Shown: piece after piece, positions 23,700 to 32,190 of the stretch
Position numbering within the stretch: position 1 is the first letter of the stretch
Layout: each line of letters begins with the position of its first letter
Position numbers and translations under genes: made by a program
From: Halodesulfovibrio aestuarii
GTDB taxonomy: Bacteria; Desulfobacterota; Desulfovibrionia; Desulfovibrionales; Desulfovibrionaceae
Reading direction: 5' to 3' (one strand)
Assembly (NCBI RefSeq): GCF_050571805.1
Contig: NZ_CP192219.1
DNA length: 64,000 bases
Notes under the pieces: generated by a model
Seen by the model: the letters and a program-made list of their open reading frames with translations, nothing else
Told to the model about the DNA's origin: nothing
Databases searched by the model: none

Positions 23700-24524
23700 A
23701 TGCTTAATTTTAAAATTGATACCGAAAAATGTATTCAGTGCGGTCTGTGTGTTAATGACTGCCCGACATCAATTATCCATTTTGATAATGATATTCCTTC
23801 AATTGAATTTTCCCGCGAAGATCGATGCCTCCGATGTATGCATTGCCTTGCAATATGCCCTACCGGCGCTATCTCTATATTTAATGTTCAGCCAGAAGAC
23901 TGTATGCAAATAAAAGGCAATCTGCCATCAGATGATCAGCTGGAAACACTTATGCGCGGACGTCGATCTGTTCGTCGTTTTAAACAGGAAAACGTCGACA
24001 AAGAGCTTATCGACAGACTTCTTGCTCTTTCCGCAAATGCACCAACAGCAAAAAACGCCATGCAGCTGCAATTTTCTGTTGTTGATGACATAAGCATAAT
24101 GCAAAAAATTTCTGACCATACATACAGACATATTGCCGCTGCAACGCGTGAACACCGAATTCCTAAAGACATGGCTCATTTTAGAGCTCTCAGTAAAGCC
24201 CATGAAGAAGGCAAGGACATCATATTTAGAAACGCACCGCACATGCTCGTTGTATCTTCGCCAACAACCGGCTCTTCTCCCATGTTTGATATTGCCATTG
24301 CCCTCACACACTTCGACCTAGCGGCTACAAACACAGGACTCGGCAGTCTCTGGTGCGGCTTCGCGATACAGGCCCTTAGCCGTTTTGTCCCTGATTTTAA
24401 AAAGCTACTGGGGGTTCCAGAAAACCATAATGCAATGTATCCCGTCTTGTTCGGATATCCAGACGTCAAATATCAACGCACTGTTGATCGTAACTTTCAA
24501 AAAATTCATCGTGTGACCATGTAG
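23700..24524 (+). CDS. Ferredoxin-nitroreductase fusion protein
   Basis: The 274-residue protein joins a 2x[4Fe-4S] ferredoxin domain to a nitroreductase domain. Cluster cysteines are C11, C14, C17, C21 and C43, C46, C49, C53, each followed by Pro. The flavin domain (about 80-270) shows RRSVRRFKQENVDKELIDRLL, ANAPTAKNAM and the C-terminal GLGSLWCGFA with VLFGYP. The enzyme binds FMN and should take electrons from its own clusters. Natural substrates of this common anaerobe family are not known; nitro compounds or quinones are only candidates. The gene is single. Confidence 0.9.
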   Translation: MLNFKIDTEKCIQCGLCVNDCPTSIIHFDNDIPSIEFSREDRCLRCMHCLAICPTGAISIFNVQPEDCMQIKGNLPSDDQLETLMRGRRSVRRFKQENVDKELIDRLLALSANAPTAKNAMQLQFSVVDDISIMQKISDHTYRHIAAATREHRIPKDMAHFRALSKAHEEGKDIIFRNAPHMLVVSSPTTGSSPMFDIAIALTHFDLAATNTGLGSLWCGFAIQALSRFVPDFKKLLGVPENHNAMYPVLFGYPDVKYQRTVDRNFQKIHRVTM

Positions 24525-24557
24525 GAGATTGACGCTTCCTATCTTCGGTGAGCCTTC

Positions 24558-24735
24558 TTTTGGCCTCTGGAAGCCAGAGAACCTTTTTAAAAAAAAGTTT
24601 CTCTGAACTCTCCAAAAGCTTTTAGCTGCGAGATCGCCACGTTTTTTACACCACCTCGCGGCTTATGCTCCACTACCTTTCTAAAAATAAAAAAGGGCTA
24701 TCCTTTATATGGAGGATAGCCCTTTTACTATTCAA
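24558..24735. repeat. Composite intergenic repeat, copy B (downstream of the nitroreductase gene)
   Basis: It has GGCCTCTGGAAGCCAGAGAAC, an A-rich centre, GCGGCTTATGCTCCACTACC and then a terminator, in the same order as copy A at 6198-6356. The start resembles the GCCTCCGGCGGC type of element often seen between Desulfovibrio genes. Confidence 0.55.
24693..24728. terminator. Bidirectional terminator, GGCTGTCC family variant
   Basis: AAGGGCTATCC pairs with GGATAGCCCTT around TTTATATGGA, with A-run before and T-run after. It lies between convergent genes. Confidence 0.88.
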
Positions 24736-24788
24736 GCCAACGGCATTAAACCGCGTGAAAGCAGGCGTACTAGAAATTCACCGAAGCC

Positions 24789-25121
24789 TTACTTCGTCAA
24801 CGGATCAACATCTGAAGTGGTCGCGAAGAAAAGCTCTTTATCATAGGGGCCAAAAGACTTGGTATCGCCCAAAAGCGTAAAAAACTCGATACGTGAATAA
24901 CGACGCAGACGTTCTTCGGTTACACCGTGTGTTTTGTAGTACACATCACGGTGCTGCGGATCACGTGACTCTGTGAGATCGTATACGGCTTCGTCGGTTT
25001 CGCCCCATGCGTGTAACACCCATTTTGTGCCGTCATAAAGCCATCCGTGTACAACGGTGCAATCTTCACATTCACTTCCAACTTCAATTACAGCTTCAAA
25101 ACATTGTTCTTTATATTCCAT
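24789..25121 (-). CDS. Conserved-looking small protein, unknown function
   Basis: The 110-residue product is not assigned to a family. Its centre holds DCTVVHGWLYDG, LHAWGETDEAVYDLTES and a later DPQHRDVYY. The HAWxE...VYD pattern with a preceding Cys is reminiscent of transglutaminase-like hydrolases, but the protein is short and this is a guess. ATG 25121 has GAGGGA at the right distance; the ATG six codons earlier overlaps that site and is less likely. It follows the hydantoinase-type gene after 37 bases and probably shares its mRNA. Confidence 0.65.
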   Translation of the reverse strand: MEYKEQCFEAVIEVGSECEDCTVVHGWLYDGTKWVLHAWGETDEAVYDLTESRDPQHRDVYYKTHGVTEERLRRYSRIEFFTLLGDTKSFGPYDKELFFATTSDVDPLTK

Positions 25122-25158
25122 AAGATGTCCCTCATTCAATCATGTAAAATTGCAAGAC

Positions 25159-26805
25159 CTAACAGTTGTGTTCTGCCATAAACACAGAGCCAAGCGCGTT
25201 GCCCACTGCAAAATGGTCAGGGAACGCAATGGTTGTATTCAATCGCTTAGCAACATTTGTGAGCAAATATGGTGCTGCTGCACCTATCCCGATCATTGGC
25301 ACATTGAGCGATACAGAAATCTGAAGCAGCTTGTTTTCTTCACGATTTGCAAGATAACCAGCAATATTTCCGCCTATTTCACGCTTGGTGAGATGCCGCA
25401 GCACTGTTTCTTCGATGACGCGCTCTGCCTGCGTAAGAACCCGCTGTGCAAAGTCCTCTATTGTCCTGCCGTCAATATTTGCCAAAATTTGAGCAGCATT
25501 GCAGGCCAAATTTTGATCCCCAATATCCAGTCTTTTAAGAACATGCAGTGCATCTGTCGGCGTAAAACCGACTTCGATGACGTGCTGCTTGTGGAGCAGC
25601 TTAGCAATCTCTTGCTCGAAGGTTATTTCTGCGATGCCCAAACTTTTAAGCAAAGCCTGTGGCGTCATAGCTCCTTGCGCTGCAAGACAAGAAAGGACTG
25701 CAGACGCTGCAATGGTTTCCTGCGTGAGATCTGGTGCCATCGTGATGCAGCGAGACAGCTTGCCTTGTCCAATCCATGTTTCAGGAGCAGGGATGTCCTG
25801 CGCCATACAGACTGGTGTTACACGAGCGGGACCAACCACCATCGGTTTACCTTGTGACAGCTGCACAAGACTGTCGCCACCAATACCGACAGTGAACATT
25901 TCAACAGCTTCCACATGGGTTTCCCATTTGCCAATGGACATGCCCGCAGTATCCACAACCGGTTTACCGTCTTTGATGAGTGTTATGTCTGTTGTGGTAC
26001 CGCCTACGTCAAGAATAAGGGCATCTGTTGTATCTGTTGCTTTTGCTCCGAACAGTGCTGTTGCAGCCGGGCCGCTGGCAATAGTTGATGCCGCGTGCTT
26101 GAGTGCTTCCTGCATATGCATTGCTGTTGCGTCACCTCGCACTACAAGCACCTCGCCTGTAATACCGCAGGCGGACAGTGCGTTGCTGATACCCGAAAGA
26201 AATTTCTGCATAACTGGCAACAACTGTGCGTTAAGACATGCGGTAGAGGCTCGTTCTCTCATGCCGGCACGCGAACTGGCTTCGTGCGAGCAAAACACGG
26301 GGGCATCACTGACCAAACTTACCGCTTTTGCTGCCACCAATTCGTGAACGGGATTCATAAACGCCATCGAACTGCACACAGCCCATGCTTCAACATCGTT
26401 TTTTAATTCATTCACTCCATCCACAATATACTGGATACCAAGCGGCTCTACTTCCTCACCTTTGATAGTGTGTCCACCGGGGACAAACCGTGCGGCAACC
26501 GCGGGCACTTCCAACCGCTGGTTAAAGCCTATGACAAAAAGAGCTACGTCTGCACCTTTGTTTTCTACTAATGCATTCGTTGCCAACGTGGTGGAAACAC
26601 ATGTTCTGACTATATCATCCGGATTAATTTGAGATACTGCCAACACCTTCTCAACAACCGACTGGATACCTTTTTGGATGTCATAATGTGTTGTCGGACT
26701 TTTAGCTGTTGTAACAGCATTTGCTGAATCCAACTCTACAATGACCGCATCGGTATATGTCCCACCGGTATCGATACCAATATAATAGCGCTTATTACTT
26801 CCCAT
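25159..26805 (-). CDS. Hydantoinase/oxoprolinase family protein (HyuA-type)
   Basis: The 548-residue protein has the actin-like ATPase fold of HyuA/oxoprolinase subunits. It opens with YYIGIDTGGTYTDAVIV, then CVSTTLATNALVENKGADVALFVI, the DAPVFCSHEAS region, and the second phosphate motif LILDVGGTTTDITLIKDG. The C-terminal AAAPYLLTNVAKRL completes it. Family members cleave cyclic amides (5-oxoproline, hydantoins, N-methylhydantoin) with ATP, usually with a HyuB partner. None is seen here. The start at 26805 (GGGAGTAC upstream) is preferred to ATGs upstream that add a Cys-rich stretch unlike the family. Confidence 0.83.
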   Translation of the reverse strand: MGSNKRYYIGIDTGGTYTDAVIVELDSANAVTTAKSPTTHYDIQKGIQSVVEKVLAVSQINPDDIVRTCVSTTLATNALVENKGADVALFVIGFNQRLEVPAVAARFVPGGHTIKGEEVEPLGIQYIVDGVNELKNDVEAWAVCSSMAFMNPVHELVAAKAVSLVSDAPVFCSHEASSRAGMRERASTACLNAQLLPVMQKFLSGISNALSACGITGEVLVVRGDATAMHMQEALKHAASTIASGPAATALFGAKATDTTDALILDVGGTTTDITLIKDGKPVVDTAGMSIGKWETHVEAVEMFTVGIGGDSLVQLSQGKPMVVGPARVTPVCMAQDIPAPETWIGQGKLSRCITMAPDLTQETIAASAVLSCLAAQGAMTPQALLKSLGIAEITFEQEIAKLLHKQHVIEVGFTPTDALHVLKRLDIGDQNLACNAAQILANIDGRTIEDFAQRVLTQAERVIEETVLRHLTKREIGGNIAGYLANREENKLLQISVSLNVPMIGIGAAAPYLLTNVAKRLNTTIAFPDHFAVGNALGSVFMAEHNC

Positions 26806-27415
26806 TACGCGTACTCCCATACAAAACTGAGCGCACAGACTACCGCTCGAACAGGTAGTTTGGCAACAAAGCGCTAACCAAGCATAATATAATGCAGTTA
26901 TAACTGTGTCTAATCCAAAAATGTGCAAATTATAATGCTGTTATAATTAATTCTAATACGGAATCTTTTAACAAGACTGTAGCTATGACTTGGAACAATA
27001 AAACAAACTTTATTTTTTCCAATTTTATTGCCTATTGCATTCTTGACAATTTTTAGCGATGCTGAATTGATCTAACTAAAGCTTCATTAAAATTCAGTAT
27101 GGAAATTGTAACTTATGATTAATAGTAATTACTATACAAAAGTTGCATTAAAGAAACTCTCTCAGTTGCTATTGTAAGCACTACTCTCTTTATGAGTACA
27201 ACAAATTTTTTACGAAACGAAATAGAGACTTTTTAATCACAAAAATACTATTCAAACACAATATAATGGAAATGTTATATTTTACTACGTAGCTTCAGTT
27301 AAGAATTTGAGAAGCCAGTATTAAGATCTGAACAGTGCCGATGTTCTATTAAAGATGTTTAATACGTGTGGAATATGTTGCAATGAATTATGTGGCGTAA
27401 CGGAAGGAGGAGATA
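26806..27415. promoter_or_regulatory. Long AT-rich control region between hyuA-type and mucR-type genes
   Basis: About 600 bases without a gene, rich in AT and TA steps, shared by divergent promoters. MucR/Ros proteins bind AT-rich DNA with T-A steps, so the region fits autoregulation by the next gene. A strong AAGGAGG ribosome site ends it. Confidence 0.5.
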
Positions 27416-27808
27416 ATGGAAGAATATCTGAAGCAGGCTTTAGATATTGTGAAAGCACAGGCTAGCGTCCGCACTATGACCGAAGATGAAATCGGCTCAA
27501 TGATGCAAAAGCTAGCTTTCGGTATTAAGCAGATTGCCGAAGGCACGCAGGAAGAAACAGTACAAGAGCCAATAATGGAACCTAGCAAAGCCATTAAAGA
27601 AAAATCCATCACCTGCCTTGAATGTGGTAAGTCTTTTAAGATTCTTACCCGCAAGCACTTGCTTTCCCATGAACTGTCTATGCAGGAATACCGCGAAAAA
27701 TACGGTTACAAAAAAGGTATGCCGCTTGTTTGTAAATCTCTGCAGCGCGAACGTAGAAAGAAAATGAAAGATATGCGCCTGTGGGAAAAACGTAAAAAGA
27801 AAGTCTAG
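27416..27808 (+). CDS. MucR/Ros family zinc-finger transcriptional regulator
   Basis: The 130-residue protein has an N-terminal helical oligomerisation part (about 1-60) and a C-terminal Ros/MucR domain with a zinc finger: C67-x2-C70 and H81-x3-H85 in CLECGKSFKILTRKHLLSH, followed by YREKYGYKKGMPLVCKSL and a lysine-rich tail. MucR proteins act as H-NS-like global silencers or activators in proteobacteria. The ribosome site AAGGAGG is very strong. It is a single gene, and the AT-rich gap before it suggests self-control. Confidence 0.9.
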   Translation: MEEYLKQALDIVKAQASVRTMTEDEIGSMMQKLAFGIKQIAEGTQEETVQEPIMEPSKAIKEKSITCLECGKSFKILTRKHLLSHELSMQEYREKYGYKKGMPLVCKSLQRERRKKMKDMRLWEKRKKKV

Positions 27809-27880
27809 CAGATAACTGACAGTTGCGTATTGCATTTGTATAAAACTCTTTGCAATACAACACTTATATATCTGATAAAA

Positions 27881-27916
27881 AAACCCGCATTGGTTTCTTT
27901 CCAATGCGGGTTTTTA
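27881..27916. terminator. Bidirectional terminator between mucR-type gene and prfC
   Basis: ACCCGCATTGG pairs with CCAATGCGGGT around TTTCTTT; A-run before and T-run after. Confidence 0.9.
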
Positions 27917-27932
27917 CTGTCATTAAAATACG

Positions 27933-29519
27933 TTAACGTATTTCTCGGGTTGTACTGAACACAACCTTCGGATAGCGCTCCTGAGCAGACTCAAGCTTCC
28001 AAGGGTTTGGAGCAAGATATGCAAGACATCCCTCTGCATCAACTGCGAGATCACTACGGTAGTAGTCTTTAAAATCTGCCAAAACTTTTTCATCTTCGCT
28101 GCTGATCCAGCGGGCAGTTGTAATCATGCAGGGTTCGTAGAGGGCATTTACACTATACTCTTCTTTCAGACGATGCACGATTACATCAAACTGCAAAATA
28201 CCGACTGCACCAAGGATATAGTCGCTATTAGAAATAGGACGGAACAGCTGAACTGCACCTTCTTCTGCAAGCTGCTCAAGACCTTTCTGCAATTGCTTAC
28301 GCTTCATTGGATCCTTAAGCTGTACGCGACGAAAATGCTCCGGTGAAAAGCTCGGAATACCCACAAATTTTAATTCTTCTTTGGTGGTAAAAGTATCACC
28401 GATCTTAATAGTACCATGGTTGTGAATACCGATGATGTCGCCAGCGTAAGCTTCATCAACGCCGGTTCTGTCCTGCGCCATAAAAATAGTCGCATTCGCA
28501 ATAGTAAAATCTTTACCAACACGATGATGTTTTACTTTCATGCCACGGGTAAACTTACCGGAACAAATGCGCATAAAGGCAATACGGTCACGGTGGTTTT
28601 TATCCATGTTTGCTTGAATCTTAAAAACAACACCGGAAAAATCTGTTTCGTACGGAGAAACGTCGCGAGTTGTTGTAGGACGACTTTTCGGAGCCGGAGC
28701 AAGCTCAACAAAGGCATCCAGCATTTCCTGCACACCAAAATTATTGATCGCGGAACCGAAGAATACCGGAGTCTGCTCACCGTTAAGGTAACGTTCTTTA
28801 TCAAACGGGTTACCCGCACCTTCAAGCAATTCCAACTCGTCACGTAACTGTACTGCAAATTCACCAAGATACTCTTCAAGACGAGGATCGTTTACATCGT
28901 TAAAAACAAGGCCTTCCTGAGTCTTACCTTCGTGCACAGCACTAAACAGATGCAATTCGTTCTTGTATATATTCCATGTGCCTTTAAATTCTTGCCCCAT
29001 ACCTATAGGCCAAGTAAGCGGCACACATTCAATCTTCAAATGTTCTTCAATGTCAGCCATAACATCCAGAGGATCAAGACCTTCCCTGTCGAGCTTGTTA
29101 ATGAAGGTCACAATAGGAGTATTTCGCAGACGACAAACGTCCATGAGTTTCAGCGTCTGCGCTTCTACACCCTTTGCAGAGTCGATAACAAGCAGACCGG
29201 AATCAACCGCGGTGAGCACACGGTAGGTATCTTCAGAAAAATCCTGGTGCCCCGGTGTATCAAGCAGGTTAATTTCGTGCCCTTTGTATTCAAACTTCAT
29301 AACAGAGGAAGTAACAGAAATACCACGCTCCTGCTCCATAGCCATCCAGTCAGAAGTAGCGTGACGTGCCGCTTTACGGGATTTTACTGATCCCGCCATC
29401 TGAATTGCACCACCGTACAGCAACAATTTTTCTGTCAGGGTGGTTTTACCGGCATCCGGGTGACTGATGATGCCGAACGTACGGCGTTTATCAACTTCAC
29501 GTGCTAAAGCTTTACTCAT
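27933..29519 (-). CDS. prfC: Peptide chain release factor 3
   Basis: This 528-residue translational GTPase recycles RF1 and RF2 from the ribosome after release. The G domain shows HPDAGKTTLTEKLLL (P-loop), RGISVTSSVMKF (switch I), LLDTPGHQDFSEDTYRVL (switch II) and FINKLDREGLDP. The later domains match RF3, with QFDVIVHRLKEEYSV. The start at 29519 (MSKALAREVDKRRTFG) has GAGGA upstream. A more distal ATG would add 26 residues not found in the family. The leader contains a terminator-like hairpin at 29569-29594, about 50 bases before the ATG. Confidence 0.95.
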   Translation of the reverse strand: MSKALAREVDKRRTFGIISHPDAGKTTLTEKLLLYGGAIQMAGSVKSRKAARHATSDWMAMEQERGISVTSSVMKFEYKGHEINLLDTPGHQDFSEDTYRVLTAVDSGLLVIDSAKGVEAQTLKLMDVCRLRNTPIVTFINKLDREGLDPLDVMADIEEHLKIECVPLTWPIGMGQEFKGTWNIYKNELHLFSAVHEGKTQEGLVFNDVNDPRLEEYLGEFAVQLRDELELLEGAGNPFDKERYLNGEQTPVFFGSAINNFGVQEMLDAFVELAPAPKSRPTTTRDVSPYETDFSGVVFKIQANMDKNHRDRIAFMRICSGKFTRGMKVKHHRVGKDFTIANATIFMAQDRTGVDEAYAGDIIGIHNHGTIKIGDTFTTKEELKFVGIPSFSPEHFRRVQLKDPMKRKQLQKGLEQLAEEGAVQLFRPISNSDYILGAVGILQFDVIVHRLKEEYSVNALYEPCMITTARWISSEDEKVLADFKDYYRSDLAVDAEGCLAYLAPNPWKLESAQERYPKVVFSTTREIR

Positions 29520-29568
29520 GGTTAATCCTCTGTATTCCGTTTTGTGAATAAAAACGGTGCGATCTCGC

Positions 29569-29594
29569 AAAAAACAGCGCGGATAACCGCGCTG
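29569..29594 (-). terminator. Terminator-like hairpin in the prfC leader
   Basis: On the minus strand CAGCGCGG-TTAT-CCGCGCTG is a perfect 8-bp GC-rich stem followed by six T. It lies between the presumed promoter and the start codon, so it may attenuate prfC. Confidence 0.6.
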
Positions 29595-29833
29595 CAAAAA
29601 GTGCTAATATTGTCAACGTAAAATTTTACATCCTACGCTGTTGATGACTGCGTATTCCACAAAGAACCCGCTTTGGTCAAGAAAGAAGAAACACAGCTCC
29701 CCAGACATTCCCCCCGATGCCCCATTAGGCCTTCTGTGTATGTACCTTTCGTGCAAAGCACGGTGTATACATTTTCACAGCAACCATCTTCTGCTAAACT
29801 AAATAGACATTATCTCAGGAGCAGGGAACAACT
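29595..29833. promoter_or_regulatory. Divergent promoter region of prfC and the photolyase gene
   Basis: No gene. The palindrome GTAAAATTTTAC lies near 29618-29629, and TTGACA (minus strand) sits next to it. Promoters are expected on both strands. Confidence 0.4.
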
Positions 29834-31195
29834 ATGCAGACAGAACGAATATATTTTATGCGAAAGTCTCCAACACGGACTCACGCACAATGTGTTATTT
29901 ATTGGATGCGTTGCGAACATAGGGCACAAGATAACTGGGGGTTACTTTACGCTCTGCATACAGCAAATAATAACAAGCTGCCCCTGCTCGTTCTTTTTTG
30001 CCTTGCCGGTTCCACGCCGCACTCTTCCTACAGGCAAAAGAAGTTTCTCTATGACGGAATTAAAGAAACACAAGCAGCGCTTGAAGCTATAGGGATTCCG
30101 TTCATCAACTCCAATGCGCAAACTCCCACCGAGTTAGCAAGCGTGATAACTACTTTTGCCCCCAGCATGCTTGTGACAGATCACTCATCTCTTAAGCCAC
30201 AGAAGTCATGGTTACAATTCATTAAAAAACATACGGAATGCGCAATTGCCGAAGTAGATGGAAGAAATATAGTCCCCGTACGGTATGTTTCAGATAAACA
30301 GGAATACGCAGCCCGGACAATCCGCCCTAAGATTCACCGATTGCTTGACCAGTTTCTGTCTCCATTCCCGCAGCTCACTGCACCCCAAACGGCATGGAAC
30401 GGTGATAAGCTCTCGGAACCACTTTCTCCACCACTGGAAATAAAAAATAGTCCTTTTTCCATACTGCCTTTTAAATCAGGCGAAAAAGCGGCTTTAGCTG
30501 TACTCGACCATTTTGTGAACAAGAAAATCCATCAGTATCTACACAGAAATGATCCCACAAAAAACGCCCTCTCCAATCTTTCCCCATACCTGCACTTTGG
30601 AATGCTTTCCGCCCAACATGCTGTACTGAAGATCCTTGAGTATCCTCAAATTCCCGCTGAGGCAAAAGAGGTTTTTCTGGAAGAGTTAGTCGTTCGTCGA
30701 GAACTTGCAGATAACTTTTGCTTCTACAACCCACAGTATGATTCAGTAAAATGTTTTCCTAAATGGGCACAAAACACTCTGGAAAAGCACCTCTCCGACC
30801 CGCGGGAGTATCTTTATTCACTTCATGAATTAGAACATGGTAAAACACATGACCCTCTATGGAACGCAGCGCAGCAGGAGCTTGTATATCAAGGAAAAAT
30901 GCACGGTTACATGCGCATGTATTGGGCAAAAAAAATTCTGGAATGGACAGCTTCACCCGAAGAAGCCATGCAGCACGCTATCTATCTTAATGACACCTAC
31001 TCGCTCGACGGTGTCGATTCTAATGGATATACCGGCATTGCATGGTCAATCGGCGGAGTACACGACAGACCGTGGCGGGAACGACCTATATTCGGCACGG
31101 TGCGGTACATGAACTATAATGGTGCCAAACGTAAGTTTAACGTCGACGAGTACATAGAAAAAATCAAACTCGCTATTGAACAGCACCTTGAATAA
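29834..31195 (+). CDS. Class II CPD DNA photolyase
   Basis: The 453-residue flavoprotein repairs cyclobutane pyrimidine dimers with blue light. It shows the class II layout: an N-terminal antenna domain with VIYWMRCEHRAQDNWGLLYA, a link, then the FAD domain with NLSPYLHFGMLSAQ, FLEELVVRRELADNFCFYNP, MYWAKKILEW and the end NGYTGIAWSIGGVHDRPWRER and YMNYNGAKRKF. These class II traits separate it from class I PhrB. A photolyase in a sulfate reducer fits exposure to light in shallow marine sediments. CAGGAG precedes ATG 29834. The gene is single and ends at a GGCTGTCC-type terminator. Confidence 0.9.
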   Translation: MQTERIYFMRKSPTRTHAQCVIYWMRCEHRAQDNWGLLYALHTANNNKLPLLVLFCLAGSTPHSSYRQKKFLYDGIKETQAALEAIGIPFINSNAQTPTELASVITTFAPSMLVTDHSSLKPQKSWLQFIKKHTECAIAEVDGRNIVPVRYVSDKQEYAARTIRPKIHRLLDQFLSPFPQLTAPQTAWNGDKLSEPLSPPLEIKNSPFSILPFKSGEKAALAVLDHFVNKKIHQYLHRNDPTKNALSNLSPYLHFGMLSAQHAVLKILEYPQIPAEAKEVFLEELVVRRELADNFCFYNPQYDSVKCFPKWAQNTLEKHLSDPREYLYSLHELEHGKTHDPLWNAAQQELVYQGKMHGYMRMYWAKKILEWTASPEEAMQHAIYLNDTYSLDGVDSNGYTGIAWSIGGVHDRPWRERPIFGTVRYMNYNGAKRKFNVDEYIEKIKLAIEQHLE

Positions 31196-31198
31196 TAA

Positions 31199-31233
31199 AA
31201 AAGGCTGTCCTTCATACGAAGAACAGCCCCTAT
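31199..31233. terminator. Bidirectional terminator, GGCTGTCC family, between photolyase and pyrD
   Basis: GGCTGTCCTTC pairs with GAAGAACAGCC (31203-31228) with one mismatch. The minus strand has six T, so it chiefly serves pyrD. Confidence 0.85.
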
Positions 31234-31259
31234 TATTTCTCACGATCAGAGACCGCTTG

Positions 31260-32180
31260 CTATACCTTCAGAGACCCTCTGAATTCTTCCAGATCAGTGA
31301 TGTTCATCTCTTCCATCAGCTGTTCAAGCTGATTTACAAGACGAAACGAGAAATCTGGACGCAGGAAATTCGCAGTACCTACTTGTACGGCATGCGCTCC
31401 TACAAGAATAAATTCGAGAACATCTTCTGCTGATGCAATGCCACCCATACCAATTACCGGAATTGAAACGGCCTTGCAGACCTGGTGGGTACAGCGCAAC
31501 GCCACAGGCTTGATTGCAGGCCCAGAAAGACCGCCGATTACGTTTGCGATAAGCGGTTTACGGGTACGGATATCAACGCCCATACCGGAAAGAGTGTTAA
31601 TGCAGGAAATAATATCTGCACCGGCACCTTCTACAGATTTGGCAATGGTGGTGATATCAGTAACATTCGGGCTCAATTTAATGATAACCGGCTTGTCGCC
31701 CGCAGCTTTTTTTACAGCCTCTGTAACACGTGCAGCCTGCTGCGCATCCTGACCAAAAAGAATTCCGCCTTCACGCACGTTAGGGCACGAAATATTCACT
31801 TCAATAGCTGCAATACCATCTTCTGCTGCGAGAACTGCAGTAAGTTCAGCAAACTCACCAGGATCACATGCATAGATATTGGCAATAACTGGCAATTCAT
31901 CAGTTGGAAGCTTTGGCAATTTTTCGGTGATAAAAATCTCTACACCGGAGTTTTGCAGGCCAACGGCATTGAGCATACCGCATGGAGTTTCTGCAATACG
32001 CGGCATCGGATTACCTGCACGCGGCTCAAGGGAAAGCCCTTTTACTACGATACCACCCAGTGTTTTAAGATCACCGTACGGAGCAAACTCTACACCGTAC
32101 CCGAACGTACCGGATGCAGTGAGAATAGGGTTTTTAAACTGTAAACCGTTAGAGCCGGGAAGCGTTACATTCATAGTCAT
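31260..32180 (-). CDS. pyrD: Dihydroorotate dehydrogenase, catalytic subunit (class 1B)
   Basis: PyrD oxidises dihydroorotate to orotate, the fourth step of pyrimidine synthesis. The 306-residue FMN barrel shows PILTASGTFGYGVEF, GNPMPRIAETPCGMLNAVGLQN, and the active-site Cys as C132 in VNISCPNVREGG, which marks class 1 enzymes. Later motifs are IIKLSPNVTDI and VIGMGGIASAEDVLEF. It partners with PyrK, whose gene is 10 bases upstream, so the pair reduces NAD+ through FAD and a [2Fe-2S] cluster. AGGAGG stands before the ATG. Confidence 0.95.
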   Translation of the reverse strand: MTMNVTLPGSNGLQFKNPILTASGTFGYGVEFAPYGDLKTLGGIVVKGLSLEPRAGNPMPRIAETPCGMLNAVGLQNSGVEIFITEKLPKLPTDELPVIANIYACDPGEFAELTAVLAAEDGIAAIEVNISCPNVREGGILFGQDAQQAARVTEAVKKAAGDKPVIIKLSPNVTDITTIAKSVEGAGADIISCINTLSGMGVDIRTRKPLIANVIGGLSGPAIKPVALRCTHQVCKAVSIPVIGMGGIASAEDVLEFILVGAHAVQVGTANFLRPDFSFRLVNQLEQLMEEMNITDLEEFRGSLKV

Positions 32181-32190
32181 TTAAGCCTCC

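Noticed and set aside
25057..26406. Several long plus-strand frames (up to 266 codons)
   Set aside because: They are antisense to the hydantoinase-type gene, which has clear motifs; their composition is Cys/His-rich in the manner of shadow frames.
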